From positions 288,646,590 through 288,710,589 of the forward strand of contig NC_089492.1 of the NCBI RefSeq assembly GCF_036850765.1: a stretch of DNA of 64,000 bases, read 5' to 3'. Shown one piece after another: positions 9,218 through 22,484 of this stretch. Below the pieces are notes generated by a model, which made no database searches, was not told the origin of the DNA, and was given only the letters and a program-made list of their open reading frames with translations. The stretch's first letter is position 1, and the number at the start of each line of letters is the position of its first letter. Both the position numbers and the translations under genes were made by a program. Source of the stretch: Saccopteryx bilineata (taxonomy: Eukaryota; Chordata; Mammalia; Chiroptera; Emballonuridae).

Positions 9218-12200
9218 GACACAGTTTAGTGCAATTGCAGAGTTTGATACGATGCACGAGAAAACAGCTCCTCAAAGAGGGTGAAAAACAAGCAAGGACA
9301 TGTTCTGCATTAAATGCTGGGACACAGAGACCAGACGCCGTCTGGCCCTCAATAGGTCTGCAGTCGATTGACATCCAGTGATAGCACAGGACAGCCTTTC
9401 TGAACTTCAGTGCGGGGGGCGGGGTGCATTTGCAAGGCTGGTTCTGGGCCCTAGCTGCAGAGGTCCTGATCCCCTAGGACTGTCTGGGCCCAGGACTCTC
9501 CCTGGTGCTTCTGATGCAGCATCCACGGACCCCATGGGAGCCTGGGAGCCGCGAATGCTGGTGCCTGCCAGAGTCGGCTGGACCTCTTTTGGTTTTGAGA
9601 TGTTTCTTGAAAAAGAAGAAAGAAGAGGAGAAGGAAGAGGATGTGGGTGGTCCAGGTAGGGGTGGGAGGGGGGTGGGAGGCTGCAGTCTGAGACGCATCC
9701 TGGTGGGGTCAGGAAACCACAGGGGGGGTCTGTCAGCCCCGAGCCTGGTGTTCCTGGAGGCAGAGCAGGGATGCTGCTGGGTGCAGAGGGAGCCCACGGG
9801 GTGGGCAGGGCTCTGTGTGGGAGTTACCTTTTCTCCTGTAGGATAAGGGGCCTTTGCAGACTTCCGGGTGGGGAATGACATAAAGTGACAGGATTTGGAA
9901 AGTCGCCCCTGAGGTCGCTGTGGATCCTGGAGCAGTAAAGGCGTGATGTCCCTGAGAGGCGGGAGAGGAGGACAGCAGCGGGGGCAGGAGGGCGTGGCCG
10001 TGTGGTGGAGAGGTGGGGACACACTGGGGAATGCTCAGGATAGCGCTGACAGGTGAGCTGCCCAGAGTGGGGGTGAGTGAGACAGGAAGGAGGGGGAACA
10101 GGTGGGAGGAAAGGGTGGTGACGGTGAGCTCAGTGGTGCCCTGACCAGCGGGGTGTCTGGTGCCGCCCGAGGGGAGCCCAGCAGGTGCAGGAGGTGCAGG
10201 TCTCAGCTCAGGGGTAGCTCAGGCTGGAGATGGAGACTTGGGCGTCAGGGGCCCAGGCGGCGGTACAGGCAGTTCAGGTCAATGTACAGTGAGGTGAAGA
10301 CAAGGAAGGCCCTTGGCCGAGGACCACGCAGAGCGAGTCACAAAGCTGGGGAGAGGGCCTGCCTCCAGCTCCAGGGGTCCCTGCGACCGGCTTCCAGGCT
10401 GCCCCTGCTCACCGGGGCTCCGGTGTCTGCGAGGAGGACCCAGGTGGTTGCCCACTCCCTCCTCCGCTCCTCTCTTTTCAAGTCACTGGAGAAGTGCCAC
10501 GAGCAGGAGTGCCCGTCCCTCCTGCCGCTCCCAGCCCCTGCCCATCTGCCGAGGCCACCGGGAGACAGGTATGGGTCCTCCCCAGACTCCGCACCAGCAC
10601 CAGCTCCATACAGACCCAGGACACCTCCGGCGTCTCACTCTGTAAATGAGCTTTGGATGATTTGAGAAGACTTCTAATTAGAGCACCTGTTTATCATCTC
10701 AGCTTCCACCGCGTGTTAACACTTTCCCCTCCCTCCCTCTCCTTATCTGGAGTAGGCGCTCCACAGTGCAGCATTGGGGGGGGCAGGGGCAGAAGGCCTG
10801 GGGGACCACCCTCCTCTCCCAGGGAGGGCTCTGCTCCTGGCACTGGTCCGGGGCCCTGCCCCTCGGTCCCTGGGCCATCCCCATGCTGCTGGGGGCAGCA
10901 CGGGCATTCTCCTGAGCCCCTCCTGGAAGTGCGGCGGAGCTGGGCCTCAGAGGGAGATTAGCATGCACCAGGCTGCCTCTGCCCACGGGTGTGCAGGCCT
11001 CATGAATTTCTGTTGCAACATTTGGCTTCTAGACAGATGGCGGCTGTGAGTGATGCGCACTTTCCATGTGAGGAGGAGCCGACGAGACAAAGCTGTAAGA
11101 CACGCTGTCCTCACGAAGCGGGGTCAGCCGGCCCCTTCTCCAGAACCATCACTGGGCAGCAAAGGCCCAGCCCCCTGAGGGCCGGTGAGAGGGCCCAGGC
11201 TCTGCGCCCACCAGGCCGCCCAGCCCAGGCTCTGTTCCCTCGGCTAACTTCCACAGCATGGGCTTCCCTGAGGTGGACCCCTCTACTGCCGACCCTTGTC
11301 ACCCACCACAGCGCTGTCATGTGGGCACCCAAGGCAGTATCGGGCCCAGCATGGAGAGGCCCGTGGAGAGGAGAAAATAGGGTGACCCGGCTTCTGGGAG
11401 GTCCAGCTACACCTCTGGAGGGTGCTTCTGAGGGCTAGGGGCACTGCCAGCTTCCTTCTACTAGGTGTTTCTTCAAACTACCTAAGAAGGAGAGTCTACA
11501 GGCAGCCCTGGGACATGCTGATAGGGCCCCCTGTCCCTGACCTGTTCCTTCCTAAATACTAAGTGACTCGCGCGGCTGCCCAGAGCCTTGACACCTCCCA
11601 TCTCCCCAGAAGAGCGTCTCCGAGCCTCGGCCCCGCTCCAGGCCCTGCTCCGCAGACCGCCCGAGCTGCCTAAGCTCCCGGGTCAGACCCGAGTCGTGGG
11701 CATGCACAGCTGAGTGCAGGATGGACCCCTCGGGTCCCCGGGGAGGGCTGCTACCTCCCACAGCAGGACTTCCTTTTATAGGATCTTGGCCCAAACCTCT
11801 GCTGGGACGTTGTTTAGGGATAGGTCTCATCCTCAGGAAGTAGGTCCCGGGACTAAATGGAGGCCACCTTTCTCTCTCTGACGTGTGTGAGGTGTAGGTG
11901 GCGGCAGGGCACAGCGTGTGTGAGCGTGCTTGCTTGTCCCGGGGACCTCCGACCTTGAAGGTTTGAGGACAACCCCAGCTCCCACCCCCCCACCCAGGAA
12001 TTCAGCCACACCCTTGTCCCTTGTACTCAATCTTCCCTCTGAAGGGAAGGCCGGAGGGACAGTGCCCACTGGAGCTCTGTGAACCCAGTTAGCACCTGGT
12101 GACGGAGGGAAGGGGCCAACTCGGGAAGCAGCCCTCTACTGAGCGCCAGCCTCCGCGCGGGGCCCTGCATCCTCACCGCAAGGCGGAGGAGTGGCCTCGG

Positions 12201-12267
12201 GGAAGTCAAACACTAGTCACTGCAGAGGTGGGCTCAGAGCATTCCCTACCAGGAAGAAACGTCCCCT
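9218..12267. other. GC-rich unique sequence, no gene seen
   Basis: Three kilobases without a recognisable exon or repeat family. A purine-rich patch lies at 9598-9650. An AT-richer block at 10640-10705 ('cttctaattagagcacctg') has a TAATTA homeodomain-type core inside GC-rich flanks. Open frames of up to 187 codons (for example 10102-10665 plus) resemble no known protein and look like chance frames in stop-poor DNA. Confidence 0.5.
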
Positions 12268-12745
12268 GTGACCCCACTGTTCCATCTCTAGGAACGAATC
12301 CCGAGGGTTTGACTGAGCCGACATAAAAGGCATGACCAGAGGAGCCCAGATAATTAACTGTGAAAAATTACAAATGACCAAATGGCCAGCTACCGGAGGC
12401 TGGCTAAATAAACGATGGTGTATTTGTACAACGGAATTACAACGCTAAACGGGACCACGCGGGTCTGTATCCATTAGCCTGGAAAGACGCTCATGGGATG
12501 TTATTTAGTGAAGAAAAAAACCCGATTACAAGATAGCCCTATGTAATATGAATATATATGAATGAAAGTCCACACATAGTTACAGGCCTAAATATAGCTC
12601 ACGGGTTCATATATTTCAAGTAGTAGGAGTTACCGTATCTGGACGGTGGAGCTGCCAGTGATTTCGAATAGCTCTTTACTGTCCTGTCCTGTTGGATTTT
12701 ATACCTGGGCACGGATGATTTTCATAACTAGGACCTAATGACAGG
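12268..12745 (+). mobile_element. old LINE-1 3' end fragment
   Basis: The order matches the last part of L1 ORF2 and its 3' UTR: 'tccatctctaggaacgaatc', a decayed 'aatgaccaaatggccagc' stretch, 'ggctaaataaacgatggtg', 'acaacggaattacaacgc', then 'gttatttagtgaagaaaaaa'. Heavily diverged and truncated at both ends, with no coding capacity. Probably one of the older L1M-type subfamilies. Confidence 0.75.
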
Positions 12746-13224
12746 GCTGGGCCCTGTTTACAAAGAAGAGACCAACCACCGAGTATCCCACACAGGACTC
12801 CCTTTGCCGGCAGACAGGGCTTCCTTACATTGATTTGAAAATATGCACCGCCTCCTTCAAGTGGGCGCCTTTCTCTGGACTAGGGGGTGGGGGACAGGTC
12901 CATGTTGGGGTGCTCAGGAGGGTGTCCTGGGGTTCCTCCCACCTTGGGGGGAGAGAATGAGGCACATAGAATCCTGAAACATCTGGGCAGGAAGGAGCCT
13001 TGGGGAGCCATCTGGTCGACCCATCCCCCTCACTCCAGCTGGGCCCCCTGCTGGCCCAGCTGTTGGTAGGTCTCAGCCTGGAGGGAGCTTTACCCAGGCC
13101 AGGGAGGAGCCAGTGGGCTCTGGACCCCGGCCAGCCAGCTGCCTGACCGCCACTAGTGGCCCCCGCATCCCTACCTCCTCCTAGCCCCCCACGCCACAGC
13201 GTGAGTCCAGCAGGAGGCTTCAGG
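12746..13224. other. unique sequence, nothing recognised
   Basis: Mixed to GC-rich DNA with no exon or repeat identified. Confidence 0.5.
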
Positions 13225-13375
13225 ACAACAGAAATTGAGTTCCTATTACAGTATAAAAATTAATAACATTAAAATGTCATGATCATCCCTTACTAATTAA
13301 GCATCTAATGAATAATTAGCTGTGGACATATCTGACATTTTTGGTCATTAATCTGAGCAAGTGTTTTAAGTTCCA
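13225..13375. other. AT-rich TAAT-cluster island, candidate conserved element
   Basis: About 150 bp of strongly AT-rich sequence sits between GC-rich flanks. It has two TAATTA cores (13294-13299 and 13313-13318), additional TAAT/ATTA sites and 'gtcattaatctg'. It has no microsatellite structure and matches no transposon I know. Homeodomain-type site density is compatible with an enhancer, but conservation could not be tested. Confidence 0.35.
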
Positions 13376-14004
13376 AAACAAACCCCTCTATGGTGGGGAG
13401 CCTGTGACTCTGTTGGTGACAGAGGGTCACACAGTGGCATGCACTTCCCCGTCCAGAGGGGACAAGGGGCTGGCCCTCTCCAACTCAGGATGCCGCCCTG
13501 GGGAGGACGTGATGCAGGGCAGGGCCAATGTGAAGGTCTGGGGACCATCATTTCTCTGGGCCTCTGGGTCTGAGGCGCCAGGTGCCACAACCCCGTCCTC
13601 CGCCCGGGCCGCTCCCACTCAGAGGTTGGCATCAGGGGACCGGCTCATCTGAGACCTGTGCAGGGCTGACCCCTTGCCCTCAGGGCCCCTTCAGTATCAA
13701 GGATAGACAAGAGCCTGGGGTCAGCTAGCAGCCCTTTGATCCTGGGCAGCAGTGAAGTCAGGTCTGTCTGAGGCTCACATGGGGGGTCAGCTGAGCTCAG
13801 CTGAGGAAAGACTTACCCAGGAGACAGGTGGAGACTGGATGGGCCTTCTGCCCTCGGGCCTCTCGCCACAAGTGAGCTGGGGTGGGGTGGGAGAAGTCAC
13901 CCTGGCTAAGGGACAGCCTGACATCACAGTAAGAGCCTTGGGCAGGGTTTAGACCCAGGGGTACACTCTTGAGCGAGCCCTTGAGATATGCAACCCCTGG
14001 AAGA
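13376..14004. other. GC-rich unique sequence
   Basis: No exon or repeat identified. Frames of about 60-100 codons here resemble no known protein. Confidence 0.5.
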
Positions 14005-14118
14005 CCCTGGGGCACAGAGAGGTTATGTGACTCACCCGAAGCTGCACAGCTGGAAAGCGGCAACGCCCAGACGAGAACCAGACAGTCTGGCCCTTAGTCT
14101 GTGTCTGAGATGCTGCTC
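14005..14118 (-). mobile_element. MIR SINE fragment
   Basis: Reverse-strand MIR signature: 'ggggcacagagaggttatgt', then 'ctcacccgaagctgcacagc', then a decayed 'gagaaccagacagtctgg'. Confidence 0.75.
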
Positions 14119-17100
14119 CATGTGTCCTCTTTCTAATGTGCCGTAAGGAACCCTCCCCAGGTCATGAGAGCAAGGCGCTGCCAAAGCCAGGCGAACCCCC
14201 CAGGCGAGAGGCTGTGGTCTCAGGAGCGGGGTGGGGGATGGGGGGGCTGCGAGGACCCGCCTGGGCTCTCAGAGCAGAAAACCGCAGGCATCTTGAATGC
14301 CAGTCCTATATCTCCACAGTGCGCTTGCTCTGTGGTCCCGCATGAAACAGCCTCCAATGCCATAGGACCCACAGCTGTAGGATCTGCCCCTGGGGCATCC
14401 CCAGGGGAGGGTGGCTCCCCCCTCCCACTGTCCCCTTACAGCCCCTGTCTCATCTCCAGTGACAGCTCTCTTGAGGCCGTGCCCTGCAGCCTGGGCGAGG
14501 GCTCTGGTCACCCGTGTTCCCCAAACAGTTGTTTCTAAGTGAAGGGTCTGTTCTCTCCCCCAAGGACAAATCTCCCCTGTCCTCAAAGTCTTCTCAGGAG
14601 GCTAGGACTCTGTGACACGTCCCCTGTTCTCCAGGGAGCACAACACACAATAGGTGCTCAATGCTGAGCAAGCCAGTGAGAGACTCACAGCCTTTATCTG
14701 CTTGTGTGTGTCCCTTCTGGAGCGGGTCAGCTCCCGAGAGGGGACGCTGGCCCCAGGTGCTGCCCAGTGCCTCCTTCTGGGGCTCCCCAGTCTTGGGGGA
14801 CTCTCACAGTCCCAGCAGAGGTCCCAGATGCCCTTCCTTGACTGGGAGGTCACCTGGGGATTGCAGAACAAAACAGCCCAGATAGATTCAATCAATTCCT
14901 GGGTGGGGTGGGGGTCGGGCATGGAGGTAAGCAACTGCATTTGTTTACAGGCTCCTGGGCCAGAGAACTGCCAGTCTTCACCGATCCGCTTCCTGAAACG
15001 GGCGACTGTAACCAGCACGTCCATGACTGTGAGGAGGAACAGTCCAAGTCCTGTTTTCCAGCGTGGGAACTCCTCCCAGGGTGAAAACAGGTCTGAAATG
15101 TAGCTGTCTGGTCCCGGGTCAGTGGGCTTGCTGAAAGGGCACCCATGAGACCTGGAGGAGGCCTGTTTTGGGGCAGAATGACCGGCAGAGACTGTGGGCC
15201 CAGGAGACTCACAGGGGGGCAGGAGAGCTTTTCCCCGCTGGTGGCTGCCCATGGAAAGGCATCCCGGTCTCGTTAACATGCAAGCGTTCTTTGCAGGAGG
15301 TGTCGGGTGCACATGGCTGGCTAGAGGGAGGCCCTGTCTCCCCACCCCCTTGCAGCTGGCCCTTTGTCCTGTGCCATCCCTGCTGCCGTCCCCACCAGAG
15401 AGACCTGGGGGGGGGGACCCAGGCAGCCGCGCCTGCTCCGTCCAAGCCTCGGGCCTTGGAGCGTTTTTACGACCAAGTTATAAACCTCTGAGAAATGGGG
15501 TTTGTAATGAAAACTCTGACACCACCTAAAATATATCGGCACTGCTGGGTGCTCCCGGAATACAGCCCTAATTCATAAACCACTCAGGGATCCTGGGCCA
15601 TTCTGAAACTTATGGACAATAATCCAGAAATAGAGTAACCAGGAGGAGAAAAAAATGGAACAAGTGTCTGTGGACTATTAAGTCTGCTGCAGCCGACAGT
15701 CCAGAGATCAACTCGGTATCACTGTGTTTGGTCTTCACCCGGAATCCTGGTCCCGCCCCCTCCCCAGGTGACACCAGCGGAGGTGTGTGGCCATGTCCTC
15801 CGGCGGCACCGCTCTGTTCACCTTCCAGCTGCATTTTTAGCAGGAGCACTGGACAGAGTGAAAGAAAAAAAACGGTCCCTTGTTTGGTTTGATGGGACAC
15901 ATGTTTCCCAGAAGGTTCCAACGTGCTCTGATTTAAATTGGAAGTGGTGGAGGGAGCAGGTGTTTCCTCCCCAGAGGCACAGGTTATCACAAAATGGGGA
16001 TGGGAGCCGCTGTGCCCGCTGTGCCTGGGCCTCCAGCTCAGGGACCTGCCGCCTTCACAGGGGACGCTCTCCCGCCCTCCTGCTTGGGAGAGGCCACCTG
16101 TGGACCTGCGCCAGGGGACCGGGCCATCCTCGCGCAGAGCTGAGGGTGAGGAGGGGAGCCTGTGTCGGGCTCGGGAGAGATGGCTGGTTCGCCCCTGCCC
16201 ACGGCATTTGGTCCTGGTCTCTGCACTGCACTGACCCTTTGAGGGGGGGTTTCGTGGTCTTACTAGCTGAATGTGTTATAGAAATCAGGATAAAGATAAG
16301 GGCCCTGGGGGATCACCCGGAGGTAGTACTTCCCTCCTCTTCCTCGGGGCTAGATGGGTGCCCTTCGACATCCCCGCTTGCTCCCTTTCCTGTGGCTCCT
16401 TCCAACTCTCCTTCTTCCTCCCTTCCCTTCCTCCCTCCCTCCCTCCCTCTGTCCCCGATGTCTTCACTCATGAATTCCATTTAACAAATGTCCTCGGAGC
16501 GTTTGGCATTAGCTGGTACAGACACACAGGCGCCCTGTGTGTGGGGAAGCTGTTTTGTGGGGAGCCGCTCATACACAAGCAGAGGCACTAACACGGTGTC
16601 CCCCCATTGCCACCCACGCCCCCTTTGTCCCACTCTTTTAATGTGGAATCTGAAGACAACTGTGATGCCTAACGATGAAGCTAAGTCACAGACATTTTGG
16701 GAAGGGGTTTTCAAACCATGGCAGTGCCATTGGCCCAATTTCCAGAGAATTCTTAAATGCTGCTTCTGATGGGAAAAATGACGCCTTCTCCCCACCACTG
16801 GGGCCGGGACAGGGGTCTGCGGGGGAATCTGGGGAAGTGGCTGGTCTGTGACAGTACGAGAGCTGGGTCAAAGCCCAGTTCACTCTTCTGCCTCATGACC
16901 CAGCAGTGATCCTTCCTCCTAAGGGTGCTGGGCAGCTCCCTGTGTGGAGCAGAGAGCTCAATAACCTCACTACTCCTGTAACAATTTATTGAAGCAACAA
17001 GCGAGAGGGAACCAGTCGAGCAAAGGCCCTGAGACACAAACCATCATTCAGTCAACATGTGCCAGGCAGAGTAGTCACTGTGTGACCAGCTGGGTAGACA

Positions 17101-17607
17101 ACAAAGGCCCTTCCTGGGTGAAACCTGTTAGGAGGCTGGCACAGGCGAGGGGTGCACCTGCCCGCTCAGGCAAGAGATGCTCTTTATGGGTGTGCACCAA
17201 AGCACAGCCATCTCTGGGTGTGGCAGCCCCAAGGAAACATCTGGGGATAGATAGACAGGCCTCTGCTTCTGGGCCCGGAGCTTCGTGACTGCTCCCTCTC
17301 CCCCCATCTCCCTCTCTCTCCCCCACACTCCCACTCACAGCTCCTAGGAAAATGCAATTTGAGTCAAGCCACTTTCAATTACTGCGATGCAGTGTTCTGA
17401 GCCCATGAGGTAATAAAGGGCCGTCCTCCCTCCTGGGAATGTTTGGGGTTTTCCAGGCGCCAAAGGAGAGGAGGAGAGGAAATGGAGCTAAGTGCCGCCT
17501 GGAGGGGCACATGGCTCGGCTCTGGCTCCGCAGACCCAGGCGGGGCGCCCGCCCTTGGCCTGCCCACCGCCAGCGGCCCCGAGAGCTGTGATGGCGCAGG
17601 CCCAAGG
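14119..17607. other. unique sequence with a short CCTT microsatellite; no gene seen
   Basis: The longest non-repeat minus frame here (14602-15345, 247 codons) matches no family I recognise and its codon content looks random. A CT-rich microsatellite lies at 16409-16450. The region just after it (16460-16620) and 17035-17110 look like decayed old repeats but are too diverged to name. Confidence 0.45.
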
Positions 17608-17860
17608 GTGTGTGGGGTGTGAACAGAGAGGGTGAGTGTGTGTGTGCAAGGGCAGATGAAAGGCAGTGAGTGTGTAAGCATGTGAATGTGTGAGTTAGCA
17701 TGTGAGCATGTGTGAATGTGCAAGCCAGTGTGAACATGAGTATGAGTATGAGTGTGCAAGCCAGCCTGTGGACATGAGAGGGTATGTGTGAATGTGAGTG
17801 TGTGTGCAAGTCAGCCTGTGAACATGAGAGGGTGTGAGTGTGGGCGTGTGTAGTGTGCAC
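17608..17860 (+). repeat. GT-rich degenerate minisatellite
   Basis: Imperfect TGTG/AATG/AGTG units. A longer block, 'gtgtgcaagccagcctgtg' followed by 'acatgagagggt', occurs near 17751 and again, slightly changed, near 17808, so a roughly 57-bp unit duplicated inside the array. Runs of alternating purine/pyrimidine are present. Confidence 0.85.
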
Positions 17861-20800
17861 TGGGAGGCCCAGACCACCAGCCTCACCTGGCCAAGCCTGC
17901 CTGGGACCTCCTTCACCTGGGACTCGGCCCCTACACCTATTCTTCCTTGAAGCACTTGCAAATTTCCTTTTGTTTCGGGAACATTCATTCCATTTCTGCC
18001 GCACATGCCGACACTGGAGGCCAGTGGTCTAAGGAGGCCACGGAGCACACAGGCCGGCCAGGCTCATGGGAAGGGACCTGGAAAGACCTAGACGGATCCC
18101 ATGTGCAGAGAAGGCGGTGGGGGGTGTTGCCAGGATGGTTGGGAGGGAGCATCTCGTGATGCTCACCCTGTGGGTAAAGGAGGGCAAACTGCTAATGGGT
18201 GGGTCTCCGCCACCGTCCGATGGCTGCAGACCTGAGCGACGGAGAGCAGCTAGGATGGCTTCCCAGTGTGATGTTGGGTTTGCTCCCCACCCAGCACGGC
18301 TTCGAGACAACCAGCAGCTGGGAAGGAGCCCGGCCCCCTTGGGGCTCCCTCCTCCGTGCCTACGAACTTGGTCCCACATGTTCACAGACATGTATAAATG
18401 GGCCAAAGTCAAGGTCCCTGATGGGGACTGTCCAACAGCAAATGCCAGATGTGAGATTAGAACCCGCTTCTGCGTCCTCATCACGAGCTGACCTCATGAC
18501 GGGCCCCCTGGGAGCCAAGGTGAGGGTGGCAAGCATTCCCTACCTGCAGACCCCAAAGGGAGACCTGCCTGGGCTACCATGTTTCTCCAGGACACAGGTT
18601 GGGCGCTGCAAGGAACCCTCTGTGATTCGGAACTGAGGGCCACTCGGGGGGCCCCTCTGGACTCACTGCCCCCCTCTGCCCTCCACATTTTCTGCTGCAG
18701 AGGCCAGGGCGGGAGGCCCTCCATGCAAAGGGCATTTGCTCCCGGCCCCTGGCCCTGCAGGGCACTGTGTCACCAGGTCGAAGGTCAAAGGTCAGGGCTA
18801 TTGAGGTTGTGCCTGGGGTGTCCTAACCAGCCAGAGGGTGACCAGCGGGCTCCCACTCCCCTCCCTCCTCTGCCTGCCACGCACGGGCCTCGAGGTTGGT
18901 GCCAGGCCAGAGCTGAGCCCAGGAGAGAGGTGAGGGAGACACCGGCCACCCGGCCCGTGGGAAGTGGACTTCTCCCCTCTCAGCTCATCTGTGTCCAGCA
19001 GCCCAGGAGGCAGAGCAGGGGCCACACACCTCTCTTCAGCCCTGAAAGGCTTTTCCTGAGTGCTGAGCAATGAGAAATGTCCGAACAAATGAAATTTATT
19101 ACACTTCCCCCAGTTGGTTCCACCGTACATTCATTTCTATTCCTTAACTGACCTCAGATCTTCATATGCATCAGATTCCCACTGAGGGTCCGGTGTCCTC
19201 ATCCTGCTAGGATGCCCTGAGCCCCCCAGCGCCTTCTCTGAGCGGCCCCCCACTCCCCGACCTGGGGAAGCACAGCTGCCCCTCCCTGGGGAAGCGGGGC
19301 CGGGGCAGGCCGCTGCTCCAAGCCCTCCCTCCCCCCATGGAAGAGGCAATTTGCAGCCTGTAGCCTGGCTCCTGCCCAGGCCAGGGACTGAACAACCACT
19401 TGGAATTCGTAAGGAGATTCTGCTGAGCTGCCGGAGCCCATCAAATTTTTATTGAATGCATTTCCTCTGGAGAACTTGTGTACTAAATCCTGCCTAGGCT
19501 GTATTAGAGGAATAAAAATTCCATGCACAGACTTGGCTGCAAATGTGCCTTCCCTGAGCAGGGCACACACTCTCTCAAAGGCCATTCTGCACGGAGGCTG
19601 GGTTTGGGCTTGTCCTTGGCCAGGGGCTGAGGAAAGCCGAGAATTAGGGCTCCGGAGGGCTGGCTCTTCCCTTCTACCTGGTCATGGTGGGTCCCACCAG
19701 CCCCCACCCAAAGCTGCTGCTGACCTTGGGCCTGTCCTAGCCACCTGCAATCCCTCTGCTGCTCCACCACATGTCACAACCCAGAGCAGAAACCCGCCGG
19801 CCACCATCCTGGCATTGTCCTTCCCAGGGGCTGAAACGAAGGACCCTTTGTCTTGCTTCCTGCCCCCCTACCCGGAGCTGCAGGCAGCTGAGGACTTTGG
19901 TTCTGGTGGGTGTCCATCCACCAGATAATCACCAAACTCGTCCTCGGTGCCGAGAGGTGGGGACCGCTAGCGAGGCTGATGGGCGAGACAGAGGCCGGGT
20001 TCCAGCTCGGTTTCAGATGGAAGTGAATCGTATGGGACATACCCATACTATTTTTTTTTTTTTTAAATTTTGGTTTATCTGCAACTTATATGTAACTGGG
20101 TGTCTGCAATTTTTATCTGCTAAGTGTAGCCTTCCTGCACAATCTGCCTCCATGGCCCACCAGACCCACACCCCACGGAGTGCAGGGCCATGAAGGGAAG
20201 TCTCTGCGAGCCCTCTCCCTCAGGTGGGCTCTGGGGGACAAGCCCCGCGACTGCAGCGCTACAAGGCCCGCAGCTGGGCGGGCACCGATGGCCTGGGAGT
20301 GCCTGTAACGAATCAAGGTTCTCATGGCTCTCCCTTCCTCCTGTGCACCAGGCCCGTGTCCCACGCAGGTAATCCGCCTCATCCACAGCCCCCAGGCCTC
20401 CCTGAGTCTCTCCTCCGCCTGCCCCGACGCCGGCAGGACTGCTGACTGTGAGGTGCGGGTCCAAGGCAGCTTCGCGGGGGGGTCCTCTCCAGAGGGGTCT
20501 CGTGGAATGCCCTAGAATCAGCTTAGTCAGCAGCTTCTCTGTTGGCTACTGTTCCTGGCTCTCCAGAGGGGCCTGTCAACACGGCTGCATCCATGGCAAA
20601 CAAGGCACATGTCACAGGTGGGTAGTCACCGGCTGTCCTGAGGGGTCCGGGCGAGGCAGCCCTACCCCTGAAGTTTCTGCCTGGACTCCTGGGGAGGGCT
20701 CCGGCCTGGGCTGTGGGATTCCCGAGTCCCTGCCTGAGACCCTGCTTGTCAGCAGGTTCTGAAGCCCGGACACTTCCCAGGGTGCCGAGAGCACAGGCTC

Positions 20801-22139
20801 TCTCTGGGCTGCAGCGTCCCCCAGACGTGCTGCTATAAGACGACAAAGTGAACAGGCACGTGTCCCTTCTCGCCGAAGCTCACTGAAAACCACAGAGGAA
20901 GGGGAGCCAGCAGGAGCCTGGCTCTTCCAGGGAGCTGGCTCCCCGCTCGGACGCACAGCCCTGGGACATGAGGCTAGGCTGCTCGGAGCCTGCAAATGCC
21001 CGAGTGTAAGAAGGCCCCTGAGAGGGGCCCCTGCTGACATGGAGGGCAGCACCAGGGAGGCCAGCCCCTGTCCTCGGGCCATGGGCCCAGGCCACGGGGG
21101 GGGGGGGGGCTGCTCAGGTCCCTCTGTGCCTTAGCGTTTTATCTTCCTGCATTAGGACTGGCCCGCTCTGCGGAAGGAAGGCCCTGGAATAAACACGACC
21201 CGCCCCACATCCGGTGTCCCCGTATTAAGGTGCATTTCCAGGCAGGCTCCTGCTTTTTGCCCTCACGGATGAGCTCTCCCCTCCTTCTCTTCTGGGCACT
21301 GCCCGCATGTGGTCGCCTCCCCACACAAACAGGCCCCCGAGGTAAGGGACAGGTGCAGGGGACAGAACGAGAGAGAACGTGCACGGGAGTGTCAGCGGTC
21401 CAGACAGAAGGCCGCGCGACGTGGGGGCTGGCCTTGCATCATACAAACAACATGTCCCGGTAAAGCAATCACAGTGGCCTGTGCACCAGCCGTGAGGACG
21501 GTGACAGTGACTCAGGCGGGGCTGTGAGTGTCCAAGGGCAAGGCGGGTGGCTCAGGGGTCAGGTGGGACCGGCCTGGCCTCACTCCCGGATGAGCTGCTG
21601 CCCTCAGAAGGGGCTGGCGTCCAGTGCTGGGCTTCCTCGGGGACAGAGCAGCGCTCGTGACCAGCATCAGGGCTGACGGGACGGGGAGACAGGCAGACAG
21701 GCTCCCCCTTCGGGGTGGCCAGCAGCTCCTGCAGGCTGACAAACCCTCGGGGAGCGCCGCAGTGAAGCCTCTGGCACGGCTGCGGCCACTGCTCTTCCTG
21801 CCCATGGGTGATGGGCTTCATGTTCGCTGCAACGAAGCACAGTGGCCTCGACAGGCTGGGCTATGTGTCCCCTGGGGGTGCCACCCGGCGTGGTCTCTGT
21901 ATCTCTCCCCGCAGACTTGGCCCAGGCAGGTCAGACTCTCAGGATGGAGGCAGGCTGTGCGCATGGCCAGTGTCCCCAGGCAGTGGGGCGGAGACAGGAC
22001 GGCCCTCCTTTCCCAGCTGAGATTAGGGTCAGCACACTGGTAGGAAAGTTGGGCCAGCCTTCAGGGAGGAAGATGGATGGACAGCAAGACCCGTGAAGCA
22101 CCTTCCTCTAAAGGGGACAACAGGATAGGGCAGGGGACA
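17861..22139. other. GC-rich unique sequence; no gene seen
   Basis: No exon recognised. Minor items: an AT-richer block at 19075-19145; a further block at 19435-19555 around 'caaatttttattgaatgc'; a poly(T) run from about 20049 followed by 'aaattttggtttatctgc', which looks like the 3' end of a minus-strand retrotransposed sequence of unknown family; and a run of 14 G at 21096-21109. Confidence 0.45.
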
Positions 22140-22484
22140 CTACCTATGCTCCTGCTATAGAAAAATTTTAACTCCTCACTGACAGCAGGCTCAATAACTG
22201 TTTTGCAAGCTGTTTCCACACTCCCTGTTCTCTGCTAACTGCTTTTTTAGCCCCTGTACCCTCCCCTGTTTTTTGCATGCGGACCCAAGGGTCTCCACAA
22301 TTTATGATCATTAGCCTGCTTACTCAGGACCCTGCAAAGAATCTATAAAAACCCCAAAGTCTGTAAGCTCAGGGTCCAGACGTTTGGGTGTTAACCCGTC
22401 TGGCCCCGCTAGCATAATAAACTGGTTCTCTCTGTCACCCTGAGTGCCGCTTGGTCTTTCTGTCAGGTGAGATTTTCTGTGACA
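22140..22484 (+). mobile_element. solo LTR of an endogenous retrovirus (class I type), left edge approximate
   Basis: The layout is that of a retroviral LTR. A U3-like region is followed by a TATA box 'tctataaaaacccc' (22342-22355), then about 65 bp later a polyadenylation signal AATAAA (22416-22421), then a U5-like tail ending 'ttctgtgaca' (22475-22484). No gag, pol or env sequence lies beside it, so it is probably a recombined solo LTR. I could not find a convincing flanking duplication and the left edge may lie 20-50 bp further out. It has no coding capacity. Confidence 0.68.

Noticed and set aside
14602..15345. 247-codon minus-strand open frame with a hydrophobic stretch
   Set aside because: No recognised family and several odd composition shifts. 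A protein search and cross-species frame conservation would be needed to revive it.
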